From NCBI GenBank assembly GCA_030425205.1, contig JAUIAP010000036.1, positions 1-64,000 on the forward strand: a stretch of 64,000 bases of DNA, written 5' to 3'. Both the position numbers and the translations under genes were made by a program. The notes beneath the pieces were generated by a model. The model ran no database searches and was not told where the DNA came from. It saw only the letters and a program-made list of their open reading frames with translations. The DNA comes from Anaerolineae bacterium (GTDB lineage: Bacteria > Chloroflexota > Anaerolineae > Promineifilales > Promineifilaceae). Positions 41,838 to 49,621 of the stretch are shown piece by piece (position 1 is the first letter of the stretch; every line of letters starts with the position of its first letter).

Positions 41838-42362
41838 ATGAGCACTGTCAAAGATAAACGACTGTTGTTATTGGGCATTCTAAGCGCGCATAGCTTGCAC
41901 GGCTACGAACTAAACGAACTGCTCAAATCTCCCTCGACTGCTATCCGCATTGGCAAAGCGAATGCCTATAAAATATTGGCAACGCTTGAAAAAGAGAGGT
42001 TTGTTGAGGGACGTGAAGAGCGAATCGCCAAGCGACCACCGCGCACAATCTACACAATTACAGAAACGGGTCGGGCAGAATTTTCGCGGCTGTTACAGGA
42101 GCGGCTGGCTGAATTTCAACCGATTGAATACCCTGATGGCACCTCATTGAATTTTATCGACGTACTTTCTCCTGAAACGGTTGTTCCATTGCTGGAACAA
42201 CGTGCTTCGCGCCTCGCCGCTCGTTGTGCAACCCTTGCTGGTTTCTCAGACGACATCCGCGCATCCCATCCCGGGTTGGATTTTCTAGTCCGTTTATCTG
42301 AACTAGAACAATCTTTTTTGCAAGAATTGATTGAGAAACTTAGCAAGGATCAAGAACAATGA
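41838..42362 (+). CDS. PadR-family transcriptional regulator
   Basis: The 174-residue protein has the PadR winged helix in residues about 8-85 (LLLLGILSAHSLHGYEL, then RTIYTITETGRAEF) and a C-terminal helical dimerisation part (about 95-170). PadR proteins usually repress neighbouring detoxification genes until a ligand binds. It overlaps the next gene by ATGA. The strong promoter lies immediately upstream, so the regulator probably controls its own three-gene operon. Confidence 0.88.
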   Translation: MSTVKDKRLLLLGILSAHSLHGYELNELLKSPSTAIRIGKANAYKILATLEKERFVEGREERIAKRPPRTIYTITETGRAEFSRLLQERLAEFQPIEYPDGTSLNFIDVLSPETVVPLLEQRASRLAARCATLAGFSDDIRASHPGLDFLVRLSELEQSFLQELIEKLSKDQEQ

Positions 42363-42694
42363 TTGAAACAGGACAATTTACAGTATATGCCACTTTCCTC
42401 GCACAAGATGGAAAGTATGCACAGATGGAAGCACTCTGCCGCGAGTCGTTGGCAGTGACAAAAACTGCGTCAGGCTTGCAGCAAGCGATCTGTCTGGAAC
42501 CACCCATGCCAGATAAGCCGTTTGTGTTTGTGTCTATATGGCGTGACAAGGCTGATTTTCAGGCGTTTTTGCAAACCCCTGCCATGCGTGAATTTCATAG
42601 CAAAACGGCCGTTCAGGAAATGTTTGATACAGCCATGCAAAGGGCAACGGCCGATTATTATCGCGTTATGGATGCGTGGATTCCCACCCAATAG
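42359..42694 (+). CDS. Antibiotic biosynthesis monooxygenase (ABM)-like small protein
   Basis: The 111-residue protein has the alternating pattern of a ferredoxin-like dimeric alpha/beta barrel: FTVYATFLAQDGKYAQMEALCRE-like start, FVFVSIWRDKADFQAFL in the middle, and a C-terminal DYYRVMDAW strand. The family includes quinone-forming monooxygenases and small-molecule-binding proteins. It is translated from an ATGA overlap with the PadR gene and followed 17 bp later by a hydrolase. Confidence 0.7.
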   Translation: MIETGQFTVYATFLAQDGKYAQMEALCRESLAVTKTASGLQQAICLEPPMPDKPFVFVSIWRDKADFQAFLQTPAMREFHSKTAVQEMFDTAMQRATADYYRVMDAWIPTQ

Positions 42695-42711
42695 TTTTTG
42701 GAGCCAATCAA

Positions 42712-43710
42712 ATGAATCGAATAAAAAATATCGCCAAATGGGCAGGAATTGCCATGCTTATCCTCTTATTGCTAGTGGCGATTGTGCCATTTCTAATCCC
42801 AATTTCCCCACTGGAAAACCTGCGTACCCCCCAAGCTATCGCACAGGCAGAGAGTCAATTTGTGACCATCCCCTTTGCGGGAACCGACGGGATCGACATC
42901 CACTATCTCGCTGATGAAGCAAAAACAGAAGATGAACCGACTTTTGTATTACTGCATGGTTCTCTCTTCAACTCATTTACATGGAATGAGCTGTTTGACT
43001 TTTTTGACGAACGCGGACGTGTCATTGCTTACGACCAAATTCCCTATGGCCTAAGCGAAAAGTTGGTAGCGGGCGATTGGACAGGTGCTAACCCTTATTC
43101 GGGCGACGCCGCGATTGAGCAACTGATTACCTTGCTGGACACATTCGGCATAGAGAAGGCGATTCTGGTCGGCAACTCCTACGGTTCTGTGCTGGCACTG
43201 CAAACCGCACTCACCTACCCTGAGCGCGTCGAAGCATTGATTCTTGCCGATTCGGCCGTTTATGTTCAAGAGAGTATGCCTGCGGGCATCATCAATGTGC
43301 CACAAGTGCAACGGCTTGGCCCACTGTTTGGGCGGATGATTGGCAACAATGAATCTTTTGTGCGCCAAACTTATCTCGATCCATCGGCAATTGATGATGA
43401 GCGGATGCGTTTAACGCTCATCCATACTGAAGCGATGGGCTGGGACGAAGCAATGTGGGCATATTTGCAGGAGTGGGGAACCTCTCCCATTGACTTGACA
43501 GAGAAGCTATCCGCCATCGCGCAACCTGCACTCGTGATCACAGGCGACGGCGATACCGTTGTTCCAGTTGCCGATAGTGAGCGATTGGCGAATACCCTGC
43601 CCAATGCAGAATACGTTGTCTTATCTTCCTGTGGTCACGTTCCGCAAGAGGAATGTCCAGAAAAATTTGAGGATGCCCTCACGATCTGGTTGACGCAACA
43701 CAGCCAGTGA
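42712..43710 (+). CDS. Membrane-anchored or exported alpha/beta hydrolase
   Basis: Starting at ATG 42712, preceded by GGAG, the product has 332 residues. An N-terminal hydrophobic segment (about 8-28) is followed by the hydrolase fold: VLLHGSLFNSFTW (oxyanion), ILVGNSYGSVLAL (nucleophile Ser), ALVITGDGDTVVP (acid) and SSCGHVPQEE (His). It is the last gene of the PadR operon and probably acts on the ligand that PadR senses. The substrate is unknown. Confidence 0.82.
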   Translation: MNRIKNIAKWAGIAMLILLLLVAIVPFLIPISPLENLRTPQAIAQAESQFVTIPFAGTDGIDIHYLADEAKTEDEPTFVLLHGSLFNSFTWNELFDFFDERGRVIAYDQIPYGLSEKLVAGDWTGANPYSGDAAIEQLITLLDTFGIEKAILVGNSYGSVLALQTALTYPERVEALILADSAVYVQESMPAGIINVPQVQRLGPLFGRMIGNNESFVRQTYLDPSAIDDERMRLTLIHTEAMGWDEAMWAYLQEWGTSPIDLTEKLSAIAQPALVITGDGDTVVPVADSERLANTLPNAEYVVLSSCGHVPQEECPEKFEDALTIWLTQHSQ

Positions 43711-43712
43711 TG

Positions 43713-43781
43713 TGTTGAATACTGGCATTTTTGAATCACTTTATGGCAGGGGCGTTTCGCAAAACGTCCCTGTATTCAACA
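43713..43781. repeat. Inverted repeat downstream of the PadR operon
   Basis: TGTTGAATAC (43713-43722) and GTATTCAACA (43772-43781) are perfect 10-bp arms. Inside, GGGGCGTTT and AAAACGTCCC (43749-43770) form a second stem. It starts two bases after the hydrolase stop and may serve as terminator or be a small non-coding mobile repeat. Confidence 0.6.
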
Positions 43782-43911
43782 GATATTTTAATTTGGCATC
43801 GCTCGTTAGAAGCATCGAAAAAAATGCACATCTTTATCAAGTCCGCCATTCAGTTGCTTAGTCTGCGCGCTCGTTTCCTTTGGCGCGTCCGCTTGAACCT
43901 GTAGACGTATC

Positions 43912-44349
43912 TTATAGAATCGAAATGAAGCCCAGCGCATCAATGATGACTGCCAGCCATAACATCGAAAATCCGATAGGAACAAGCATTGAGTACTTAC
44001 TGGCGGACCACCCTCTAGGTTTTTCAACTCGCGGGGCTAACCGTCCGCGCACGATCTCTTTCAACTGCTCATCTTGTGAAATAAGATAGTCTGCATCGGT
44101 TTGCCAGCGTTGATAGTAGAAACTAGAAAACCTTATGGTCTGAAGCCATACCAAAGCCAATAGCAGACCGAATGCAGCTGTAATAGCGGGGATTACATCA
44201 TTTCCGCGCTCAACAGCAAAGGCAAGAATTCCAAGTAAGCCAGTGCTTGCATAAAGTATTGTGCTAAATCGTGTCCAAATCAAATTGGCTTCTGTCAAGG
44301 CCAACTCTGTCAGAATTTCTAAAAGACTTATCCTTTCACCAGTTGTCAT
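43912..44349 (-). CDS. Small membrane protein, possibly RipA-like
   Basis: The 145-residue protein has hydrophobic segments at about 26-46, 51-70 and 118-142, with an amphipathic region between (FSSFYYQRWQTDADYLISQDEQL). Length and layout recall the RipA-family octameric membrane proteins, but this is only a resemblance. It is the only minus-strand gene in this accessory block and lies next to the integrase remnant in the orientation expected of a first cassette. Confidence 0.5.
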   Translation of the reverse strand: MTTGERISLLEILTELALTEANLIWTRFSTILYASTGLLGILAFAVERGNDVIPAITAAFGLLLALVWLQTIRFSSFYYQRWQTDADYLISQDEQLKEIVRGRLAPRVEKPRGWSASKYSMLVPIGFSMLWLAVIIDALGFISIL

Positions 44350-44417
44350 TCTTGCTCCTACACTTGTAAGTAAAATAGAAAATCAAGCAAGCCTTTGTTT
44401 CGCCCGCCCGCTTAGGT

Positions 44418-44460
44418 GCATAAGCCGCAAAATCTGTGTGCAGCTTTGTGGGCTTTATGC
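44418..44460. repeat. Imperfect inverted repeat with an extra-helical base
   Basis: GCATAAGCC (44418-44426) pairs with GGCTTTATGC (44451-44460) leaving one unpaired T, and CCGCAAA/TTTGTGG continue the stem imperfectly. The fold recalls an attC site, but no GTTRRRY/RYYYAAC pair in the right order borders it, so the assignment stays open. The rest of the 44350-44733 spacer is A/T-rich and holds only the dyad at 44653. Confidence 0.4.
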
Positions 44461-44652
44461 GCTGTTGGTGTGGGCGTTGCGGTTTCGCGTAGAAAGTTTT
44501 ATTGAGTTAGTCTGCACCAACATTTATGTTGAGCGTTTGTAAATCCGCTTGAGTAAGTGATTTTTGATGTTGTACAGAACAAAATTCGGCATAAGATCGT
44601 AAATCACCTACAATTATCGAAATTTTTTCGGGATAAAACGATATTTTCTTAT

Positions 44653-44676
44653 TTATACGGATTGGTATCTGTATAA
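44653..44676. promoter_or_regulatory. Operator-like dyad upstream of the integrase remnant
   Basis: TTATAC-g-GAT-tggt-ATC-t-GTATAA is symmetrical over 24 bp with one non-pairing position, 57 bp before the integrase start codon. It could be the operator of the integrase promoter. It does not match the Gram-positive or Gram-negative LexA box that I know. Confidence 0.4.
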
Positions 44677-44733
44677 GTAAGTTCCTGACTTTAGAAACCC
44701 GATTGGCGAGAAGTATAAAGGACACATAAACTG

Positions 44734-44910
44734 ATGGCAAGTCTCATCGCACAATCAGGCCAAGAACCACGTTTGCTAGACCAAGTGCGTCACGCAATTC
44801 GGCTCAAGCATCTCGCCTACTCAACTGAACAGACATTTATTCATTGGATCACACGCTATTTCATTTTCCAAGATAATAGTCATCCTGAACAGCTGATTTT
44901 AAGACGATGA
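44734..44910 (+). pseudogene. N-terminal remnant of an IntI-type integron integrase (tyrosine recombinase)
   Basis: The 58-codon frame reads PRLLDQVRHAIRLKHLAYS, then TEQTFIHWITRYFIF, then HPEQL, before a TGA. This corresponds to the N-terminal SAM-like DNA-binding domain of integron integrases, where the known class 1 enzyme has [20 protein letters not shown] at the same place. The catalytic domain (Arg, His, Arg, Tyr residues) is completely missing, so it is a remnant. It sits at the edge of an accessory block with an attC-like site about 3 kb to the left, which supports a former integron. Confidence 0.7.
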
Positions 44911-44961
44911 TCTACACACATGACGTCAATCGTAGGACGATGGGGGTATGGAGTCCGTTAG

Positions 44962-46122
44962 ATGACCTATAAAGTTAGAGAGAATGTTTCGGGAATTGCA
45001 ATTTCCGAAACACGTATTGTGATTGTCCTGCTGTTGTTGTTGTTAATCGGCTGTGGTGAAGCAACTGTCGCGCAGGTGCCCGTTACGTCAACGATAACGA
45101 GCAGCTCGACACCGACCGTCACCGCAACGTGGACACATACGCCAACACACACGCCAACGGCGACTGCACCCAAGACACCGACACCTTCCCCGACAAGTAC
45201 GCCAACGGCGACCGCAACAAACACGCCAACACCGACACACACACCAACCGCAACCCCCAATCCATATGCTGATTTGACGATTGATGCGTTAGCGACACGG
45301 ACGTATGGGGGTGGATTGGTCGAGATCGTTGAGAAATTGCATGAGACGGAGACGTTTACACGTTATTTAGTGACCTATCCGAGTGATGGTCTGACGATTT
45401 ACGGGTTTATCAACGTGCCAAATGAAGGGTGGAAGTTTCCCGTTGCGTTGGTGCTGCATGGCTATATCGATCCAGACGAATATGAAACGGAAGCATACAG
45501 CACGCGCTATGCTGATGCGTTGGCCGATGCGGGATACTTTGTATTCCACCCGAACTATCGCAACTATCCCCCATCCGACGATGGGCCAGACCCCTATCGG
45601 ATTGGTTATGCGACCGATATTCTAAATTTGATCGCGATTATTGAGGAGCAGAGCCAAGATGAGACAGGCACATTGCGGCGTGCAGATGCGAGTCAGATTC
45701 ACATGATGGGGCATAGTATGGGGGGCGGGATGGCATTTCGGGTGGCGACGGTGCGACCAGAGTCGGTCGATGCAATCGTGCTATACGGCGCGATGAGCGG
45801 AAACGAGCAGTGGAACTATGAGAAGGTGTTTGAGTGGACGGGGGGGCGTGTTGGCGCATTTGAACTGGCGGCATCTGAGGCACTACTGCGACAAATTAAC
45901 CCGATCGACAACCTAGATCGTCTCGCCGCCCCTGTGAGCATTCATCATAGTGATGCGGATACGGTTGTCCCAATTGCCTTTTCACACGACCTTTGTGAAC
46001 GGCTGACTGCGCGCGAACATCCCGTTGAATGTTACGACTATCGTTTTGTTCCGCACACGTTTAATGGAGAAGCGGATCGGGTTTTTATGGAGCGCATGAT
46101 CCGCTTTTTTGACAATAACTAA
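44962..46122 (+). CDS. Lipoprotein alpha/beta hydrolase (dienelactone/prolyl-oligopeptidase-like) with Thr-Pro linker
   Basis: The 386-residue protein has a hydrophobic signal with a lipobox (LLLLIGCG, Cys at about 31), then a tandem Thr-Pro linker (about 45-100) encoded by acaccaacg-type repeats at 45105-45260. A hydrolase domain follows (about 105-386): VALVLHGYIDPD, then MMGHSMGGGMAF (nucleophile Ser), DADTVVP (Asp) and VPHTFNG (His). It would be an outer-surface esterase or peptidase. The first 18 residues before the signal are encoded by an inverted TTTCGGGAA/TTTCCGAAA element, so the true start may be the GTG near 45019. Confidence 0.75.
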   Translation: MTYKVRENVSGIAISETRIVIVLLLLLLIGCGEATVAQVPVTSTITSSSTPTVTATWTHTPTHTPTATAPKTPTPSPTSTPTATATNTPTPTHTPTATPNPYADLTIDALATRTYGGGLVEIVEKLHETETFTRYLVTYPSDGLTIYGFINVPNEGWKFPVALVLHGYIDPDEYETEAYSTRYADALADAGYFVFHPNYRNYPPSDDGPDPYRIGYATDILNLIAIIEEQSQDETGTLRRADASQIHMMGHSMGGGMAFRVATVRPESVDAIVLYGAMSGNEQWNYEKVFEWTGGRVGAFELAASEALLRQINPIDNLDRLAAPVSIHHSDADTVVPIAFSHDLCERLTAREHPVECYDYRFVPHTFNGEADRVFMERMIRFFDNN

Positions 46123-46125
46123 AAG

Positions 46126-46147
46126 AACACGGTTATTTGACCGTGTT
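46126..46147. terminator. Hairpin between convergent genes
   Basis: AACACGGT (46126-46133) and ACCGTGTT (46140-46147) form a perfect 8-bp stem with a six-base loop. It overlaps the end of the minus-strand permease gene and follows the plus-strand hydrolase by three bases. No T-run is present, so its strength is uncertain. Confidence 0.6.
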
Positions 46148-47080
46148 GGCGAGGCGGGGGTCGAGTGCGTCGCGCAGGCCGTCGCCGAGCAGGTTGAAGG
46201 CGAGAACGGTTAGGGTGATGGCGAGTCCGGGAAAGAAGACGAGATGGGGTGCGCTGAAAATTTGGTTACGTTCGGCCGAAATCATCCAGCCCCACTCAGG
46301 TGTCGGTGGCTGCGCGCCTAAGCCAATAAACGACAAGGCGGCCGCGTCTAGGATTGCCGTCCCCACCCCCAACGTCGCTTGCACAATGAGCGGTGACAAT
46401 GCGTTGGGCAATATCCGTCGAAATAGAATCTGCCACTTTTTCGCGCCGAGTGCATGTGATGCCTCGACAAACTCCAACTCACGGACAACGATCACGCTCG
46501 ATCTCACAACCCGCGCATAGTGTGGAATCGTCACAAAGGCAATTGCCAACATCGCGTTGGTCAAGCCCGGCCCCAATGCGGAAACGATCGCAATTGCCAG
46601 CAAGAGCGATGGAAAGGCAAGCACGACATCGAGCATGCGCATAATCACATTGTCAATCCAGCCCCCCACAAATCCGGCAATTGCGCCTAGCAAGGTGCCC
46701 CAAAATAGTGCAAATGCGACCGTGATAAAGCCAACCCGCAATGAGATGCGTGCGCCATAGACGACACGTGAATAGACGTCACGCAGATTGCCGTCGAGCC
46801 CCATCACAAATTGATGCTCGTCGGTGCAGCCAAGCAGGTGGATACATGGGCCAGTGCGCTTTTTGAACTCACCCGATAAGCCAGAATCTAGCATCGAGAG
46901 CTCGGGGTCGTAGGGCGTGATGAGGGGGGCAAGGATCGCCATCAGAACAATGATGGTGATGATCACGATGCCGATAATGGCGGAACGCTGGCGAAAGACG
47001 CGGCGCGTTGTCTGGTACCATGGGCGTTCGCTCAGAGGTGTGGGGTTGACTGCAACTTCTCGTTCTGTGATGGTAGCCAT
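46133..47080 (-). CDS. Peptide/nickel ABC transporter permease (DppC/OppC type)
   Basis: The 315-residue inner-membrane permease has six hydrophobic helices and the binding-protein-dependent loop EASHALGAKKWQILFRRILP (EAA motif) near residue 215. The start was placed at ATG 47080 (MATITEREVA); 15 upstream codons are not family-like. It follows the DppB-type permease. Neither a substrate-binding protein nor the ATPases are in the window, so the transporter is incomplete here and its substrate unknown. Confidence 0.9.
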   Translation of the reverse strand: MATITEREVAVNPTPLSERPWYQTTRRVFRQRSAIIGIVIITIIVLMAILAPLITPYDPELSMLDSGLSGEFKKRTGPCIHLLGCTDEHQFVMGLDGNLRDVYSRVVYGARISLRVGFITVAFALFWGTLLGAIAGFVGGWIDNVIMRMLDVVLAFPSLLLAIAIVSALGPGLTNAMLAIAFVTIPHYARVVRSSVIVVRELEFVEASHALGAKKWQILFRRILPNALSPLIVQATLGVGTAILDAAALSFIGLGAQPPTPEWGWMISAERNQIFSAPHLVFFPGLAITLTVLAFNLLGDGLRDALDPRLANTVK

Positions 47081-47147
47081 AATAATGATGAGCGGGGATT
47101 CACCCGCCGCTGACGAGCGGATCAAACTCCGCTCAAAGATAAAATCC

Positions 47148-48227
47148 CTAATCTAAACGCACACGCGGGTCGATAAAGGCGTAGGAAAGATCAACGAGTA
47201 AATTGACGGCGACATAGCCAACCGCAATGACGATCAGAAAACCTTGAATAATAGGAAAGTCACGCGCAGTGATGCCTTCAAAGAGCGCGAGGCCGACACC
47301 GGCCAGACTAAAGATCGTTTCTGTCAAGATTGCCCCCGCAAAGACCGTTCCCAACTGCAAACCTGTAATGGTGACGACGGGCAATGAGGCGTTGCGAAAG
47401 GCGTGGATCAGCGTGATGACGAATTCTGATAACCCTTTTGAACGGGCGGTACGAATGTAGTCGAGTCCTAGCACTTCAATCATCGCCGAGCGCGTCATGC
47501 GGGCGATAATTGAAAGCGGGATGGAGCTTAATGCAATCCACGGCAAGAGGAGATGTTTGACCGCATCCCACAACACCGCCCAGTTGCGTGTCAGCAAATT
47601 ATTGAGAATGTAGCTGTTGGCGAGAAATTCTAGAAAGCCTGCACGGAACCCTTCCTCTGAAACGGTCCAGCCAAATACTTCGTAGAACGGCACGGAAATA
47701 AGACCCGCCGAAAGACGACCACTGGGCGGCAATGCCAATCCCGTATCACGAAATGTGACGCCAAAGAGGTATTTGAGCAACAGGGCAAGCACAAAAACAG
47801 GGATCGATACGCCCAGATTTGCGCCGACCATGACCAATACATCGATGATTGAGTTACGCCTGATCGCGGCTATGATGCCGGCCGGGATGCCCATGATGAT
47901 AGCGAGGATCAGTGCGCCTGTGCCCAGTTCAATGGTTAGGGGGAGGCGTTCGATCAAGATTTGGGTAATCGGCCGATTAAAGCGCAACGAATTACCAAAA
48001 TCTCCCTTCGCTAAATCACGGATGTAAATCCCTAACTGCACCGGCATCGGCTGGTCGAGCCCTTTTTCGACGTTGAATCGCTCACAGGCCGCGTCGGTCG
48101 CCTTTTCGCCCAAGATGGCGCGACAAGGGTCACCGGGAATCGCCCGCGCAACAACAAAGGTGACGATCAACACGCCAATGATAACGGGAATGGCGGCTAG
48201 GATACGGCGGATGGTGTATTGCAGCAT
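47148..48227 (-). CDS. Peptide/nickel ABC transporter permease (DppB/OppB type)
   Basis: The 359-residue protein starts with the family helix MLQYTIRRILAAIPVIIGV and contains the DppB-type periplasmic region and the EAA-like loop YIRTARSKGLSEFVITLIHA near residue 265. An insertion of about 40 residues is present between helices 3 and 4. It forms the permease pair with the downstream DppC-type gene, separated by 67 bp that hold two GAGCGG-type hairpins (47096-47135). Confidence 0.9.
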   Translation of the reverse strand: MLQYTIRRILAAIPVIIGVLIVTFVVARAIPGDPCRAILGEKATDAACERFNVEKGLDQPMPVQLGIYIRDLAKGDFGNSLRFNRPITQILIERLPLTIELGTGALILAIIMGIPAGIIAAIRRNSIIDVLVMVGANLGVSIPVFVLALLLKYLFGVTFRDTGLALPPSGRLSAGLISVPFYEVFGWTVSEEGFRAGFLEFLANSYILNNLLTRNWAVLWDAVKHLLLPWIALSSIPLSIIARMTRSAMIEVLGLDYIRTARSKGLSEFVITLIHAFRNASLPVVTITGLQLGTVFAGAILTETIFSLAGVGLALFEGITARDFPIIQGFLIVIAVGYVAVNLLVDLSYAFIDPRVRLD

Positions 48228-48228
48228 A

Positions 48229-48262
48229 GTTCGTAACTCGTAAATCGTAAGTCGTCAATCAG
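48229..48262. repeat. Short degenerate repeat upstream of the DppB-type gene
   Basis: Three or four copies of a TCGTAAnT unit (TCGTAACTCGTAAATCGTAA) run from 48231 to 48256. Unlike the other arrays, an inverted half is not clear. Confidence 0.45.
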
Positions 48263-48287
48263 TGCGTGATGATGAAATACAGTCTAC

Positions 48288-49346
48288 CTAAACGTCGATG
48301 TTGACAACCGTTCCACAAAATTCACACTCAACTTGGTGCATACCGCGATAGATCTTGGGGAGTGCGGCCTTACATGTGGGACAGGTTGTTGGTAGGTTTG
48401 CTGTGTCGAATTCGGCCGATTTTACCACATCTATCCGCTCGCCTGCGATTTTGCCCGATTTGACGTATGGGAGCAGCGTTTCCGCCCACTCTTCGTTGTC
48501 GCTATACTTACGAAAACGCACCGTCACCTTTTCGGGCGCATCTTTGGCATCGTCGGCAAAGGTGAGCATCAACAGATCTTTGTCGCCAATCCCGATAAAT
48601 CCACCCTTATCTTTGGCGGTCATCTCAACGATTGATCCAATTGGCGCTTGCCAAACGACTTCTGCGACCAGTTCACTCTCAACTGTGAAAAAGAGGCGTT
48701 TTTTCGTCGCCTTCTTTTCACGACGTTCAAAGAGAATGCGCTGGTCTGTCAGGAAGAGAATCCCTTCACCTTCATGTCGGCCGATGTTCTCACCCGGTCG
48801 CACAGCCACGCCATGCTCATTAGGGAAGAGCTTAAAGGAAGCCTCATTGAGCGCATCGAGCAGCTTCGTCGCCTCTCGCAGCTTGTGTTGAATCTCGTTG
48901 ACCTCCACGCGCACATCGCGCAGCGACTCATCCACACGCTTCTCGACATCTTCAATTTCGTCCTCCAGCAAATCGAGTTTGCGGTCTACATCGTCGTGCA
49001 GGTCGCGCCGTTTTTCTGAAACGCCCAACTGTCGCTCCGCATCGCGTACCAGCTTTTTGAGGTTCGGGTCGGCATCATGAATCACTTTTTTTGCCGCACG
49101 CTCTTCTAAATTCCAGCGCGAGCGCAACTTTTTTGCGTCGTTCTCCAAGGTTTTTGCAAAGGCATAGCCACGCTTGCGCACGTCAACCACTTCAGCGGGG
49201 AGTTTTTCGACTTGGCTTTCTAATGAGGTGATTGCGGAGCGGGCTGAAGGGAGTTTGGCTTCGGCCGATAATTTCTCCCAGCGATCAACAATCTTTTTAT
49301 AGGAATCGGCAACGGAAATATCTGGTTTGTTCGATGTTTTACTCAT
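48288..49346 (-). CDS. Coiled-coil protein with GRAM/PH-like domain and C-terminal zinc ribbon
   Basis: The 352-residue cytoplasmic protein has long charged helices in residues about 10-175 (LDLLEDEIEDVEKRVDESLR). A beta-rich segment follows at about 180-305 (GEGILFLTDQRILFERRE) like bacterial PH/GRAM domains. The zinc ribbon at the end has two Cys-x2-Cys pairs (TCPTCKAALP, ECEFCGTVV). The combination suggests a scaffold or membrane-proximal adaptor. No enzymatic motif is seen and the function is unknown. Confidence 0.7.
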   Translation of the reverse strand: MSKTSNKPDISVADSYKKIVDRWEKLSAEAKLPSARSAITSLESQVEKLPAEVVDVRKRGYAFAKTLENDAKKLRSRWNLEERAAKKVIHDADPNLKKLVRDAERQLGVSEKRRDLHDDVDRKLDLLEDEIEDVEKRVDESLRDVRVEVNEIQHKLREATKLLDALNEASFKLFPNEHGVAVRPGENIGRHEGEGILFLTDQRILFERREKKATKKRLFFTVESELVAEVVWQAPIGSIVEMTAKDKGGFIGIGDKDLLMLTFADDAKDAPEKVTVRFRKYSDNEEWAETLLPYVKSGKIAGERIDVVKSAEFDTANLPTTCPTCKAALPKIYRGMHQVECEFCGTVVNIDV

Positions 49347-49458
49347 GTCTTGCTCCTGTTGTCAGCGTCCCTGTTGTTTTATCACCGATTTGAATTATGG
49401 CAACCGATCACTGATATCCAATCCTACCTTGACCAGCTTTCACGCACTCACCCTATGC

Positions 49459-49490
49459 AATAGCCCTCATCCTCCTGTATGAGGGCTATT
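49459..49490. terminator. Perfect inverted repeat in the 49347-49621 spacer
   Basis: AATAGCCCTCAT (49459-49470) and ATGAGGGCTATT (49479-49490) are perfect 12-bp arms around an 8-base loop. No T-run follows. It lies between divergent genes, so it may be a regulator-binding or RNA structure rather than a terminator. Nothing else is recognised in the spacer. Confidence 0.4.
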
Positions 49491-49621
49491 AGTGCAGATG
49501 CCTTCCTCCCACTGCACGAGAATGGCTGTGGATTTGCGTATAACCATTCCATCCTCTAAACTTCCTGTTAGCATAATGCAGTAACAACAATCTGTGAGCC
49601 GCGTCTGATTAAGGAGAAACG

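Noticed and set aside
43713..43781. Inverted repeat with GTTGAAT and ATTCAAC as an attC site
   Set aside because: The order is GTT then AAC on both strands, the reverse of attC polarity. Listed only as an inverted repeat.
44957..44963. GTTAGAT at the start of the lipoprotein gene as an attI or cassette core
   Set aside because: It fits GTTRRRY, but this degenerate motif occurs by chance about every 500 bp on either strand, and no stem accompanies it.
45105..45260. Thr-Pro tandem repeats as a mobile or CRISPR-like element
   Set aside because: It is an in-frame low-complexity linker of an exported lipoprotein, a common design in surface proteins of this type.
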